The position numbers and the translations under genes were made by a program. Positions 1-6,539 of a DNA stretch of 15,706 nucleotides are shown here, in pieces. The stretch comes from Pseudoflavonifractor sp047637855 (GTDB taxonomy: Bacteria > Bacillota > Clostridia > Oscillospirales > Oscillospiraceae): assembly GCA_047637855.1 (NCBI GenBank), contig JBLJBF010000194.1, forward strand, positions 1 to 15,706. Reading direction: 5' to 3'. The notes under the pieces are model-generated. The model was not told the DNA's origin, did not search any database, and worked only from the letters and a program-made list of their open reading frames with translations. Every line of letters begins with the position of its first letter. The stretch's first letter is position 1.

Positions 1-991
1 TGCCGATGGTGTCGATCTCGTCGATAAAGACGATACAGGGGGCCATCTTGCTGGCCTCTTTAAAGAGGTCGCGCACACGGGACGCGCCCACGCCCACGAA
101 CATCTCCACAAAGTCGGAGCCTGAGATGGAGAAGAAGGGGACGTTGGCCTCGCCGGCCACCGCCTTGGCGAGCAAGGTCTTGCCCGTACCCGGCGGACCC
201 ACGAGGAGGGCGCCCTTGGGGAGCTTCGCGCCGATCTCGGTATATTTCTGGGGACTGTGGAGGAAGTCGATGATCTCCACCAGGCTCTCCTTGGCCTCGT
301 CCTGCCCGGCCACGTCCCGGAAGGTCACACCGGTCTTTTTCTCTACGTATACCTTGGCGTTGGCCTTGCCCACGCCGCCGAGTCCGCCGCCGCCGATCCC
401 GCCGCCCATCTTGCTGGACATAAGGCGGAAGACCAGCATGGTGGCGCCCAGCATCAGACCGAAGGGCACCAGCACCTGGAGAATAATGTCGCCGACCGAG
501 TCCCACAGGGTGGAGACCTTGGTGCTGTAGGTCACGCCGTGGTCGTCCAGGAGGTGGATGAGGTCTTCGTCCGTAAAGGTGGGAATGGTGGTGTAGGAGA
601 CCTTGGTCTCCTTCGTCTGGCCCTGGAAGAAGAGGGGGAGGTTGGGCGCGGTGTAGTCGGGCTCGGCCTCGGGTTTGCTTTCAGCCGCGGCGTCGGCGTG
701 GACGAGGGTAAAGGAGCCGTCGTCCTCCTGCCGCGCGGTGATGCCCTCTTTGAGCACGAAGGTATAGCCGCTGCTCTGCGCCAGAACGTTTTCCACCACG
801 TCCTGCCGCACCCAGTCCCGGAACGTCGAGTAGGGGACGGCCTTGACCCCTGTGGTATCCGCGCCCGTCATCAGGCTGCGCATGGCGAGCGCGAAGAAAA
901 GCGCCCAGGCGATGATGGACGCCATCCTGATCCAGCTCTTATGATTGCCTGGCTTATTGCCGCTGTTTTTATTTTGATTATCGGGCTTCAA
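1..991 (-). CDS. ftsH: ATP-dependent zinc metalloprotease FtsH, N-terminal part (partial)
   Basis: FtsH is a hexameric membrane AAA+ protease that extracts and degrades membrane and short-lived cytosolic proteins. The 330 residues visible here read, in order: a short cytosolic N-terminus, a first membrane helix (about residues 21-41), an extracytoplasmic domain of about 120 residues, a second membrane helix (about 167-191), a Gly-rich linker (196-208) and the first half of the AAA+ domain. That half shows Walker A GPPGTGKT (265-272), the pore-loop residues MFVG (297-300) and Walker B VFIDEID (321-327). The window edge cuts the gene just after Walker B, so the arginine fingers and the HExxH zinc site lie outside; full-length homologues are about 600-650 residues. 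The start is TTG at 991, chosen because an AAGGAGGG ribosome binding site sits 7 nt upstream and no better ATG is near. The gene is divergent from rlmB. Family identification is secure. Confidence 0.96.
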   Translation of the reverse strand, partial: MKPDNQNKNSGNKPGNHKSWIRMASIIAWALFFALAMRSLMTGADTTGVKAVPYSTFRDWVRQDVVENVLAQSSGYTFVLKEGITARQEDDGSFTLVHADAAAESKPEAEPDYTAPNLPLFFQGQTKETKVSYTTIPTFTDEDLIHLLDDHGVTYSTKVSTLWDSVGDIILQVLVPFGLMLGATMLVFRLMSSKMGGGIGGGGLGGVGKANAKVYVEKKTGVTFRDVAGQDEAKESLVEIIDFLHSPQKYTEIGAKLPKGALLVGPPGTGKTLLAKAVAGEANVPFFSISGSDFVEMFVGVGASRVRDLFKEASKMAPCIVFIDEIDTIG

Positions 992-998
992 TCTTTTG

Positions 999-1006
999 CC
1001 CTCCTT
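999..1006 (-). promoter_or_regulatory. Ribosome binding site fixing the TTG start of ftsH
   Basis: Read on the minus strand the sequence is AAGGAGGG, followed by a 7-nt spacer and then TTG. This near-perfect Shine-Dalgarno match supports the non-ATG start. Confidence 0.8.
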
Positions 1007-1023
1007 AAATTTTGCTTTTGCAC

Positions 1024-1052
1024 ATTGTACCACAGGGTTATAGGAATTACAA
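1024..1052 (-). promoter_or_regulatory. Predicted promoter of ftsH
   Basis: On the minus strand TTGTAA (1052-1047) is followed by an exact 17-nt spacer and TACAAT (1029-1024), preceded by TGG, which gives an extended -10 (TGnTACAAT). Transcription would begin near 1017, leaving a leader of about 25 nt that holds only the ribosome binding site. The fit to housekeeping-sigma promoters is seen in the sequence; activity is inferred. Confidence 0.65.
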
Positions 1053-1128
1053 GGAAGTGGGGAAAGCCAAGCTGTAAACTTTCTATGAAGGTAAGGCGCA
1101 TTTTCGTCTTTCTCTCCGCCGCGGTCTG

Positions 1129-1137
1129 TGCTATAAT
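1129..1137 (+). promoter_or_regulatory. Extended -10 promoter candidate P1 for rlmB
   Basis: TGCTATAAT is a perfect TGnTATAAT extended -10 box. The expected -35 position (about 1109-1114, TTTCTC) is poor, which extended -10 promoters tolerate. Transcription would start near 1144 and give a leader of about 190 nt containing both hairpins. Confidence 0.55.
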
Positions 1138-1158
1138 GGCCGCAGGGCGGCTGGTATA

Positions 1159-1187
1159 CGCGCACGGGCATTCCGCGTCCCTGCGCG
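1159..1187 (+). other. Hairpin 1 in the rlmB leader
   Basis: CGCGCA (1159-1164) pairs with TGCGCG (1182-1187), and after one bulged C, GGG (1166-1168) pairs with CCC (1179-1181), with a 10-nt loop. The same 3' arm can pair instead with CGCAGGG at 1141-1147, so two exclusive folds are possible on paper. Confidence 0.4.
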
Positions 1188-1207
1188 GTATCGGAGCCGG
1201 TTCTTGC

Positions 1208-1251
1208 GCCGCCCTTCCCGCCCGCTTGCACCGACAGCCGGGAAGCGCGGC
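1208..1251 (+). other. Hairpin 2 in the rlmB leader
   Basis: GCCGC-C-CTTCCCG (1208-1220) pairs with CGGGAAG-C-GCGGC (1239-1251). This gives 12 base pairs with one C-C mismatch and an 18-nt loop. No T run follows, so it is not an intrinsic terminator. It would be transcribed from P1 but not from P2. Confidence 0.5.
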
Positions 1252-1276
1252 CCCTGAGATCAGCCGTTTGCGCCCA

Positions 1277-1285
1277 TGCTATCAT
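1277..1285 (+). promoter_or_regulatory. Extended -10 promoter candidate P2 for rlmB
   Basis: TGCTATCAT has the TGn extension and a five-of-six match to TATAAT, with no good -35. Transcription would start near 1292 and give a leader of about 40 nt that bypasses the hairpins. It is weaker evidence than P1. Confidence 0.35.
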
Positions 1286-1331
1286 GTCCATGTGACAGAG
1301 CGCGCTAAACAGAAGAAAGGCAGGACAAGCC

Positions 1332-2108
1332 ATGAGAGAGGAACGCCGCCCCCGGCCCGAGCCGGAGGCCGAGGCAGACGGCGTCATCGAGGGCCGCAAC
1401 GCCGTCATCGAGGCGCTGCGGGCCGGGACGACCATCGATAAAATCTATATCGCCCGGGGGGAGACCGACGCCGCGCTGGGTCACATCGCCTCCACCGCCC
1501 GGGACAAGGGCGTCGTCGTGGTGGAGGCCGACCGCCGCAAGCTGGACGGCATGAGCCGCACCCACGCCCACCAGGGGGTCATCGCTTTGGCCGCCGTGCG
1601 GGAATACGCCAGCGTGGACGACATTTTAAACGCTGCCCGGGAGAAGGGGGAGCCCCCCCTCGTGGTGGTGTGCGACGAGCTGAGCGACCCCCACAATCTG
1701 GGCGCCGTCATCCGCACCGCCGAGTGCGCGGGGGCCCACGGGGTCATCATCCCCAAGCGGCGCAGCGCGGGGCTCACCGCCATTGTGGCCAAGACCTCGG
1801 CCGGGGCCGTGGCCCATCTGCCCGTGGCCCGGGTGCCCAATATTACGGCGCTTTTGAAGGAACTTAAGGACGAGGGACTGTGGATCTTCGGCTCGGCGGC
1901 CGACGGGACCACGCCGCTCTACGGGGCCGATCTGAAGGGGCCCGCGGCCATTGTCATCGGCAGCGAGGGGGACGGCATGGGCCGCCTGGTGGCCGAGCAG
2001 TGCGACTTTACCGTCAGCATCCCCATGCGGGGCAAGCTGAATTCCCTCAACGCCAGCGCGGCCGCGGCCATCTTGCTCTACGAGGCCGTGCGCCAGCGGA
2101 TGCCGTAG
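1332..2108 (+). CDS. rlmB: 23S rRNA (guanosine-2'-O)-methyltransferase RlmB / TrmH family
   Basis: This 258-residue SpoU/TrmH-class (SPOUT) enzyme is expected to transfer a methyl group from S-adenosylmethionine to the 2'-OH of a 23S rRNA guanosine (G2251 in E. coli numbering). The N-terminal substrate-binding domain opens with VIEGRNAVIEAL (18-29), as in RlmB. The three SPOUT motifs are all present: motif 1 DPHNLGAVIRTAE (119-131, with the catalytic-type Asn122 and Arg128), motif 2 IVIGSEGDGM (207-216, Glu212) and motif 3 IPMRGKLNSLNASAA (230-244), which forms the trefoil-knot cofactor site. Length is normal. The ATG at 1332 follows a modest purine-rich AGGA. The TAG stop lies inside a palindromic repeat. 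Family assignment is secure; the exact rRNA target is inferred from homology, and tRNA-acting paralogues exist. Confidence 0.9.
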   Translation: MREERRPRPEPEAEADGVIEGRNAVIEALRAGTTIDKIYIARGETDAALGHIASTARDKGVVVVEADRRKLDGMSRTHAHQGVIALAAVREYASVDDILNAAREKGEPPLVVVCDELSDPHNLGAVIRTAECAGAHGVIIPKRRSAGLTAIVAKTSAGAVAHLPVARVPNITALLKELKDEGLWIFGSAADGTTPLYGADLKGPAAIVIGSEGDGMGRLVAEQCDFTVSIPMRGKLNSLNASAAAAILLYEAVRQRMP

Positions 2109-2128
2109 GGCGGGGGAGCCGCCCCGCC
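2105..2128 (+). repeat. Stop-codon-associated palindrome, copy 1 (after rlmB)
   Basis: GTAGGGCGG begins at 2105 and contains the rlmB TAG stop. GGCGGGG (2109-2115) pairs perfectly with CCCCGCC (2122-2128) around a 6-nt loop. The core lacks one G compared with the other copies. Confidence 0.6.
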
Positions 2129-2167
2129 GATCCGGCTACCCAAAGAAATCAAAGGACGAGTTTTCAT

Positions 2168-4258
2168 ATGCCGAAGGACCGGGATGAAAAACTGAATCAA
2201 ACTTCCGGCGGGTTCTCCCTGGAGGAGATCATGGCGGAGTATGGCGGCAGCGGCAAGGTGGTGCCCTTTCCGGTTGTGCGGAAAGACCCCGCCCCGCCCC
2301 CCGTGCCGGAGGAGCCGCCGGAGGCGGACCCGCCGCCCCCCCCGAAGGAGACGCGCGGAAAGCGGGAGCGTGCCGGAGGGAAGGTGGTGGAGCTTGCCGC
2401 CGAGGAGGAGGACCCGGGTCCCAGCCCCCTTCAGCTGGGCATCGAGCGGCTGCGCAAAAAGGCCGACGACTATGCCGAGCATATGTTTGAGGAGGAGGGC
2501 GCGGAGGACGACGAGGACGTCCGCCTGGCCGAGAAGTACCTCCCCGGCGTGGACGTTGAGGACGAGGACGCACCCCTGCGCGTCCGCAGGCCCCGCCCCG
2601 CCCCGCCCCCGGCCCCTGACCTGCCCGCCCAGGAGCTGTACCGCCGGTACAACCGGGGGCTCGGGTTCCTGCGGTTCCGGGCCATTCTGGTCTTTCTGCT
2701 GGCGCTGCCCCTGCTGTACCTGACCTTGGCCCCGTTCTTCCGCTGGCCCCTGCCGGGACTGCTGGGAGTTTCCTACTCCATCCGGATCTACACGCTGGCC
2801 GGGATGCTGGGCGCGGCCATGCTGCTGGGGATCGACGTGTTTCTGGCGGGGGTGCTCCACATCGTCCACACTGGCTTTGGGATGGACACGCTGGTCTCCC
2901 TCTCCTGTGTCGCCGCCGTGGCCGACGCGCTCACCCTCCAGACCCTGGGCGGCCGGGGCGAGCAGCTGCCCTACTGCGCGATTTCGGCCCTGGCCCTGGC
3001 CCTGGCCATGTGGGGCCGCTATCTCCAGCGGCGGGGCAGCCGCGCCGCCTGCCGCACCGCGGCCTCGGCGTCCGAGCCCTATCTGGTGACGCTGGATGAG
3101 GGGAAGTGGAACGGCCGGGCCGTCTACGCCAAGTGGAGCGGCGAGGGCGTGGGCTTTGGCAGCCAGATGCAGTCCCCCGACGGGGCCCAGCGCATCTTTC
3201 GGGTCACGGCCCCTCTCCTGTTCATCGCCAGCGTCCTCCTTTCTCTGGTGGCCTCTCTGGGGCAGGAGAAGCCCGAGAACATCCTTTGGTGCCTCTCTTC
3301 CTCGCTGGCCGCGTCGGCCTCCTTCTCCTCCCTCCTCTGCTACGGCCTGCCGTGGAGCAGGCTCAGCCTGCGCCTGGCCAAGTCGGGCGCGGCCCTGGCC
3401 GGGTGGGACGCCGCGGCGTCCTCGGGCGGAGGGGCGGGCATTTTTCTCACCGACACCGATCTCTTCCCCCCCGGCGCGGTAGAGCTCAACGGCATCAAGG
3501 TTTTTGGGGACTTTTCGGTGGAGAAGGTGGTGGCCTATACCGCCACGCTGATTCGGGACTCGGGCAGCGGCCTGGAGCGTATTTTCCACGACCTGCTGCG
3601 CGCCCAGGGGGCGGTGTACCGCCGGTGCGACCGGTTCGCCGTATACGAGGGCGGGCTGACCGCCGTGGTCCGGGGGGACCAGGTGCTGGTGGGCTCCTCC
3701 GCCTTTATGCACCTGATGGAGGTCGCGCTCCCCCAGGGCCTCCATGTGAAGAACGCTGTCTTCTGCGCCATCAACGGGGACCTGGCGGGGGTATTCGCCC
3801 TCAACTACTCGCTCCACAGCGCGGTGTATCCCTCCATCACCGCCCTTATCCGCAACCAGATCGGCCCCGTCATTACCACCCGGGACTTTAACATTATTCC
3901 CGCCATGCTGCGCCAGCGGTTCAAGCTCATGGTGGAGAAGATGGAGTTCCCGCCCGTGGAGCGCCGCCACGAGTTCTCGGCCCCCGGACAGGCGCATAGC
4001 GGCGTGCTCACCGCCGTCCTGTGCCGGGAGGGGCTGGGCCCTTTCTCCGAGGCGGCAGTCGGCAGCAGACGGCTGCGCTCGGCGGTGCGGCTCAACGCGA
4101 TTCTCGCCTCCCTAGGCTCGGTCGTGGGGGTGCTGATGGCCTTTTACCTGGGCTCGGTGGGGGCCTTCGCCTCGCTGTCCCCGGCCAATCTCCTCATCTT
4201 CCTTGCGGCCTGGCTGGTCCCCGTTCTGCTCATCTCGGGCTGGGCCGACCGGTTTTAA
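2168..4258 (+). CDS. Degenerate P1B-type (heavy-metal) P-type-ATPase-like membrane protein
   Basis: The 696 residues begin with about 160 polar, Pro- and Asp/Glu-rich residues, probably disordered and cytosolic. About eight membrane helices follow (near 168-188, 206-232, 239-257, 267-283, 347-364, 372-393, 641-662, 671-691) in the 4+2+2 order of P1B pumps. GMDTLVSLS (238-246) matches the P1B MDTL signature. The N-domain region AVVRGDQVLVGSSAFM (499-514) and NGDLAGVFAL (536-545) match the usual VxVGN and DGxLAGxxxL pattern, and the end SPANLLIFLAAW (671-682) matches the last helix. The catalytic residues are missing: the DKTGT site reads LTDTDLFPPG (427-436), CPC in helix 6 is absent, TGES is absent with a shortened actuator, the HP motif reads SGLER (467-471), TGD reads TRD (571-573), and GDGxND is absent. 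It is probably not a pump; its role is unknown. The ATG at 2168 has AAAGGA upstream. It is the gene before the terminator at 4267. Confidence 0.75.
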   Translation: MPKDRDEKLNQTSGGFSLEEIMAEYGGSGKVVPFPVVRKDPAPPPVPEEPPEADPPPPPKETRGKRERAGGKVVELAAEEEDPGPSPLQLGIERLRKKADDYAEHMFEEEGAEDDEDVRLAEKYLPGVDVEDEDAPLRVRRPRPAPPPAPDLPAQELYRRYNRGLGFLRFRAILVFLLALPLLYLTLAPFFRWPLPGLLGVSYSIRIYTLAGMLGAAMLLGIDVFLAGVLHIVHTGFGMDTLVSLSCVAAVADALTLQTLGGRGEQLPYCAISALALALAMWGRYLQRRGSRAACRTAASASEPYLVTLDEGKWNGRAVYAKWSGEGVGFGSQMQSPDGAQRIFRVTAPLLFIASVLLSLVASLGQEKPENILWCLSSSLAASASFSSLLCYGLPWSRLSLRLAKSGAALAGWDAAASSGGGAGIFLTDTDLFPPGAVELNGIKVFGDFSVEKVVAYTATLIRDSGSGLERIFHDLLRAQGAVYRRCDRFAVYEGGLTAVVRGDQVLVGSSAFMHLMEVALPQGLHVKNAVFCAINGDLAGVFALNYSLHSAVYPSITALIRNQIGPVITTRDFNIIPAMLRQRFKLMVEKMEFPPVERRHEFSAPGQAHSGVLTAVLCREGLGPFSEAAVGSRRLRSAVRLNAILASLGSVVGVLMAFYLGSVGAFASLSPANLLIFLAAWLVPVLLISGWADRF

Positions 4259-4266
4259 CTGCGCGC

Positions 4267-4298
4267 AAAGCCCCTCCGCGGCGCGGAGGGGCTTTTTT
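4267..4298 (+). terminator. Rho-independent terminator
   Basis: AAAGCCCCTCCGC (4267-4279) pairs perfectly with GCGGAGGGGCTTT (4283-4295) around a GGC loop, with a T6 run at 4293-4298. It closes the rlmB/P-type-ATPase-like unit 8 nt after the stop codon. Confidence 0.93.
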
Positions 4299-4326
4299 AA
4301 ACTTGAACGGGATAGGAGCTGGAACC

Positions 4327-4974
4327 ATGAAAATAATCGATCTCACCCATCTGATCGCCCCGGATATGCCGGTCTACCCCGGCACCGAGGGACCTAAATT
4401 TACGCCCGCGTACTCCTACGGGCAGTACGGCTTTCGGGAGACCGTCCTCAGCTTTTACACTCACACCGGCACCCACATGGACCCGCCCGCCCACCTCTTC
4501 CCCGATGGGACCACGCTGGACCGGTTCCCGGTCTCCCAGTTTGTGGGCCCGGCCTGCGTGATCGACTGCTCCGACCTGGGGGCGGGGGGGCGCATCACCA
4601 TGGAGCGCGTGGAGCGGTGCAGAGCTCTTGCCGACCGGGCCGACTTCCTCCTCTTTTACACCGGCTGGGACCGGTATTGGGGAAGTCCGCGCTATTTTGA
4701 GGACTACCCCTGTATCGACGAAGGGGTGGCCGACTATGTGCTGGCCCGGGGCATAAAGGGGGTCGGGCTAGACACCATCAGCCTGGACCCCACCTCGGAC
4801 GGGAATCTCACCCTGCATAAAAAGCTGTTCCGGACGAGGCAGCTGGTGGCCATCGAGAACCTAAAAAACCTGGGCCTTCTGGGGGAGGGCCTGTTCACGC
4901 TCTGCGCCCTGCCCCTGCATCATCAGGATGCCGACGGGGCCCCCGCGCGGGTGGTGGCGATTCTGGAGGAGTAG
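4327..4974 (+). CDS. Cyclase-family / kynurenine-formamidase-like metal-dependent hydrolase
   Basis: The protein has 215 residues, typical of the cyclase family (PF04199), which includes kynurenine formamidase KynB and isatin hydrolase. The metal-binding signature HTGTHMDPPAH (46-56) is intact, with His46, His50, Asp52 and His56 in place. The N-terminus IIDLTHLIAPDMPVYPG (3-19) matches the family's usual beginning, as does the GVGLDTISLD stretch before the C-terminal third. Members hydrolyse amide or lactam bonds using zinc or manganese. The substrate cannot be told from sequence, and no tryptophan-catabolism gene lies beside it, so kynB is not assigned. ATG at 4327 is preceded by AGGAG (4314-4318). 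It lies only 28 nt downstream of a strong terminator with no evident promoter between, so it may rely on readthrough or on a promoter inside the upstream gene. Confidence 0.85.
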   Translation: MKIIDLTHLIAPDMPVYPGTEGPKFTPAYSYGQYGFRETVLSFYTHTGTHMDPPAHLFPDGTTLDRFPVSQFVGPACVIDCSDLGAGGRITMERVERCRALADRADFLLFYTGWDRYWGSPRYFEDYPCIDEGVADYVLARGIKGVGLDTISLDPTSDGNLTLHKKLFRTRQLVAIENLKNLGLLGEGLFTLCALPLHHQDADGAPARVVAILEE

Positions 4975-5015
4975 GGCGCGGACCGCGAAATCCGTCAAAA
5001 ACCGGCCCCCCGGCC

Positions 5016-5044
5016 TTGTTTTTACCCCACGAAACTGATATAAT
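5016..5044 (+). promoter_or_regulatory. Promoter of the miaB-mutS-mutL-miaA-hfq operon
   Basis: TTGTTT (5016-5021), an exact 17-nt spacer and a perfect TATAAT (5039-5044) preceded by TGA give an extended -10 box. Transcription would begin near 5051, about 29 nt before the miaB start. The segment is sharply more AT-rich than its surroundings. Confidence 0.8.
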
Positions 5045-5067
5045 TTATCATCTATCAGCATGTAAAC

Positions 5068-5072
5068 GGAGG
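5068..5072 (+). promoter_or_regulatory. Ribosome binding site fixing the TTG start of miaB
   Basis: GGAGG lies 7 nt before TTG at 5080. The only nearby ATG (5060) is followed immediately by TAA, so the TTG is the credible start. Confidence 0.8.
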
Positions 5073-5079
5073 AACCACC

Positions 5080-6516
5080 TTGGAGCGTAAAACTACCACC
5101 ACCGTCATCTCACCGGACGAGATCGCCCGGCAGAAGGAATACTGCGCCCAGGTGCGGGAGATGAACGCCCCCCTGGCCGCCGCCCCCCTCGCCTTTGTGG
5201 ACACCTATGGCTGTCAGCAGAACGAGGCCGACTCCGAGCGCATCCGCGGCTATCTCAGCGAGATGGGGTATGGCTTTACGGACGACGAGCACGCCGCCGC
5301 CGTAGTCGTCATCAACACCTGCGCCGTGCGGGAGCACGCCGAGCTGCGGGTGCTGGGCAACGTGGGCGCCCTCACCCACACCAAGCGGAAAAACCCCAAC
5401 CAGGTCATCTGCCTCTGCGGCTGCATGATGCAGGAGCCGCACATGGCCGAGAAGATCAAAAAGTCCTTCCGCCATGTGGACCTGGTCTTCGGCCCCCACG
5501 CCCTCTGGCGTTTCCCCGAGTTTCTCTGGCGCATCCAGACCAGGCGGGGCCGCATCTTCGAGACGGCGGACGACCCCGGCAGCATCGCCGAGGGCATCCC
5601 CGTGGTGCGGGGGGGCGGCATCAAGGCCTGGGTCTCCATCATGTACGGGTGCAACAACTTCTGCTCGTACTGCATCGTCCCCTACGTCCGGGGGCGGGAG
5701 CGCAGCCGCGCGCCCGCGGTCATTCTGGCCGAGGTGCGGGAGCTGGCCGAGGCCGGGTATAGGGACATCACCCTCCTGGGCCAGAACGTGAACTCCTACG
5801 GGAAGGACTTGGCCCTCGACCTGGACTTTGCCGACCTCCTGCGGGAGATCGATGCCATCCCGGGGGACTTCCTGATCCGCTTTATGACCAGTCACCCCAA
5901 GGACGCGGGGGACAAGCTCTTCGACGCCATGCGGGACTGCGCCAAGGTGGCCCCCGCCCTCCACCTCCCCTTCCAGGCGGGGAACGACCGGGTGCTGAAA
6001 GCCATGAACCGGGGATATACCCGGGAAGGCTATCTGGAGAAGGTCCGCGCCCTCCGGGTGCGGGTGCCCGATATTGTGCTCACCTCCGACGTGATCGTGG
6101 GGTTCCCCGGCGAGACCACCGAAGAGTTTGAGGACACGCTGAAGGTGCTGGAGGAGGTGCGGTTCGACGCGCTGTTTACCTTTATCTACTCCCCCCGGGA
6201 GGGCACCCCCGCGGCGACCCAGCCCGACGTGCTCAGCAAGGAGGAGAAGCAGGCAAACTTTCAGCGCCTGGTGGACCTCCAGAACGACATCTCCCTCAAA
6301 AAGCACGAGGCCTATGTGGGCAAAACCGTCCGCTGCCTGGTGGACGGAGAGGGGGACGACCCGCGCAACAACCTCACCGCGCGCACCCTCGGGGGGCGTC
6401 TGGTCCACTTCACAGGGGACAGGGCGCTTATCGGCAGCTATACCGACCTGAAGATCACCTCCTGCTCCACCTGGGCGCTGTTCGGCGAGCCGGTGCAGGG
6501 GACCTGCGCATGCTAG
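5080..6516 (+). CDS. miaB: tRNA-2-methylthio-N6-dimethylallyladenosine synthase MiaB
   Basis: MiaB is a radical-SAM methylthiotransferase that converts i6A37 (made by MiaA, also encoded in this operon) into ms2i6A37 in tRNAs. All three domains are present in 478 residues. The N-terminal UPF0004 domain has Cys45 in TYGCQQNEADSE, Cys81 in NTCAVREHAE and Cys115 in CGCM, which ligate the auxiliary 4Fe-4S cluster. The radical-SAM core has GCNNFCSYCIVPYVRGRE with Cys191, Cys195 and Cys198. A C-terminal TRAM RNA-binding domain begins near KHEAYVGKTVRCLV. The conserved SHPKD and VGFPGET stretches are also present. The start is TTG. About 30 residues precede the core domain, as in Clostridial homologues. 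mutS starts 23 nt downstream, which fits co-transcription. MiaB is preferred over MtaB or RimO because of the NTCAVRE context and the linkage to miaA. Confidence 0.95.
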   Translation: MERKTTTTVISPDEIARQKEYCAQVREMNAPLAAAPLAFVDTYGCQQNEADSERIRGYLSEMGYGFTDDEHAAAVVVINTCAVREHAELRVLGNVGALTHTKRKNPNQVICLCGCMMQEPHMAEKIKKSFRHVDLVFGPHALWRFPEFLWRIQTRRGRIFETADDPGSIAEGIPVVRGGGIKAWVSIMYGCNNFCSYCIVPYVRGRERSRAPAVILAEVRELAEAGYRDITLLGQNVNSYGKDLALDLDFADLLREIDAIPGDFLIRFMTSHPKDAGDKLFDAMRDCAKVAPALHLPFQAGNDRVLKAMNRGYTREGYLEKVRALRVRVPDIVLTSDVIVGFPGETTEEFEDTLKVLEEVRFDALFTFIYSPREGTPAATQPDVLSKEEKQANFQRLVDLQNDISLKKHEAYVGKTVRCLVDGEGDDPRNNLTARTLGGRLVHFTGDRALIGSYTDLKITSCSTWALFGEPVQGTCAC

Positions 6517-6539
6517 AGAAAGAGAAGGAGTGAAGCTCC

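Larger units (their letters stand above)
992..1331. other. Divergent ftsH/rlmB intergenic region
   Basis: These 340 bp hold no convincing gene. The ftsH-proximal part is AT-rich and carries the ftsH promoter. The remainder is GC-rich and carries two extended -10 candidates for rlmB (1129-1137 and 1277-1285) and two hairpins (1159-1187 and 1208-1251). A long open frame that crosses the region on the plus strand has no start signal or recognisable protein character and is dismissed. Confidence 0.7.

Noticed and set aside
257..1441. Plus-strand open frame across ftsH and the intergenic region
   Set aside because: It lies opposite FtsH, has no start signal, ends inside rlmB, and its product is compositionally biased without recognisable domains.
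2078..3997. Very long open frame on the minus strand opposite the P-type-like gene
   Set aside because: GC-rich coding sequence creates long antisense frames. The translation is low-complexity (Gly/Arg/Gln/His-rich) with no family resemblance, no ribosome binding site and full overlap with a convincing gene.
4327..4974. Specific assignment of the cyclase-family gene as kynB
   Set aside because: The metal motif defines the family but not the substrate, and no kynurenine-pathway gene is nearby.
4996..5025. Possible terminator between the cyclase gene and miaB (A5 ... GGCC ... T5)
   Set aside because: The inner stem is only about 3 GC pairs around a C-rich loop, with an unpaired internal section before the A5/T5 pairs. 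The T stretch is better explained as the -35 region of the miaB promoter.
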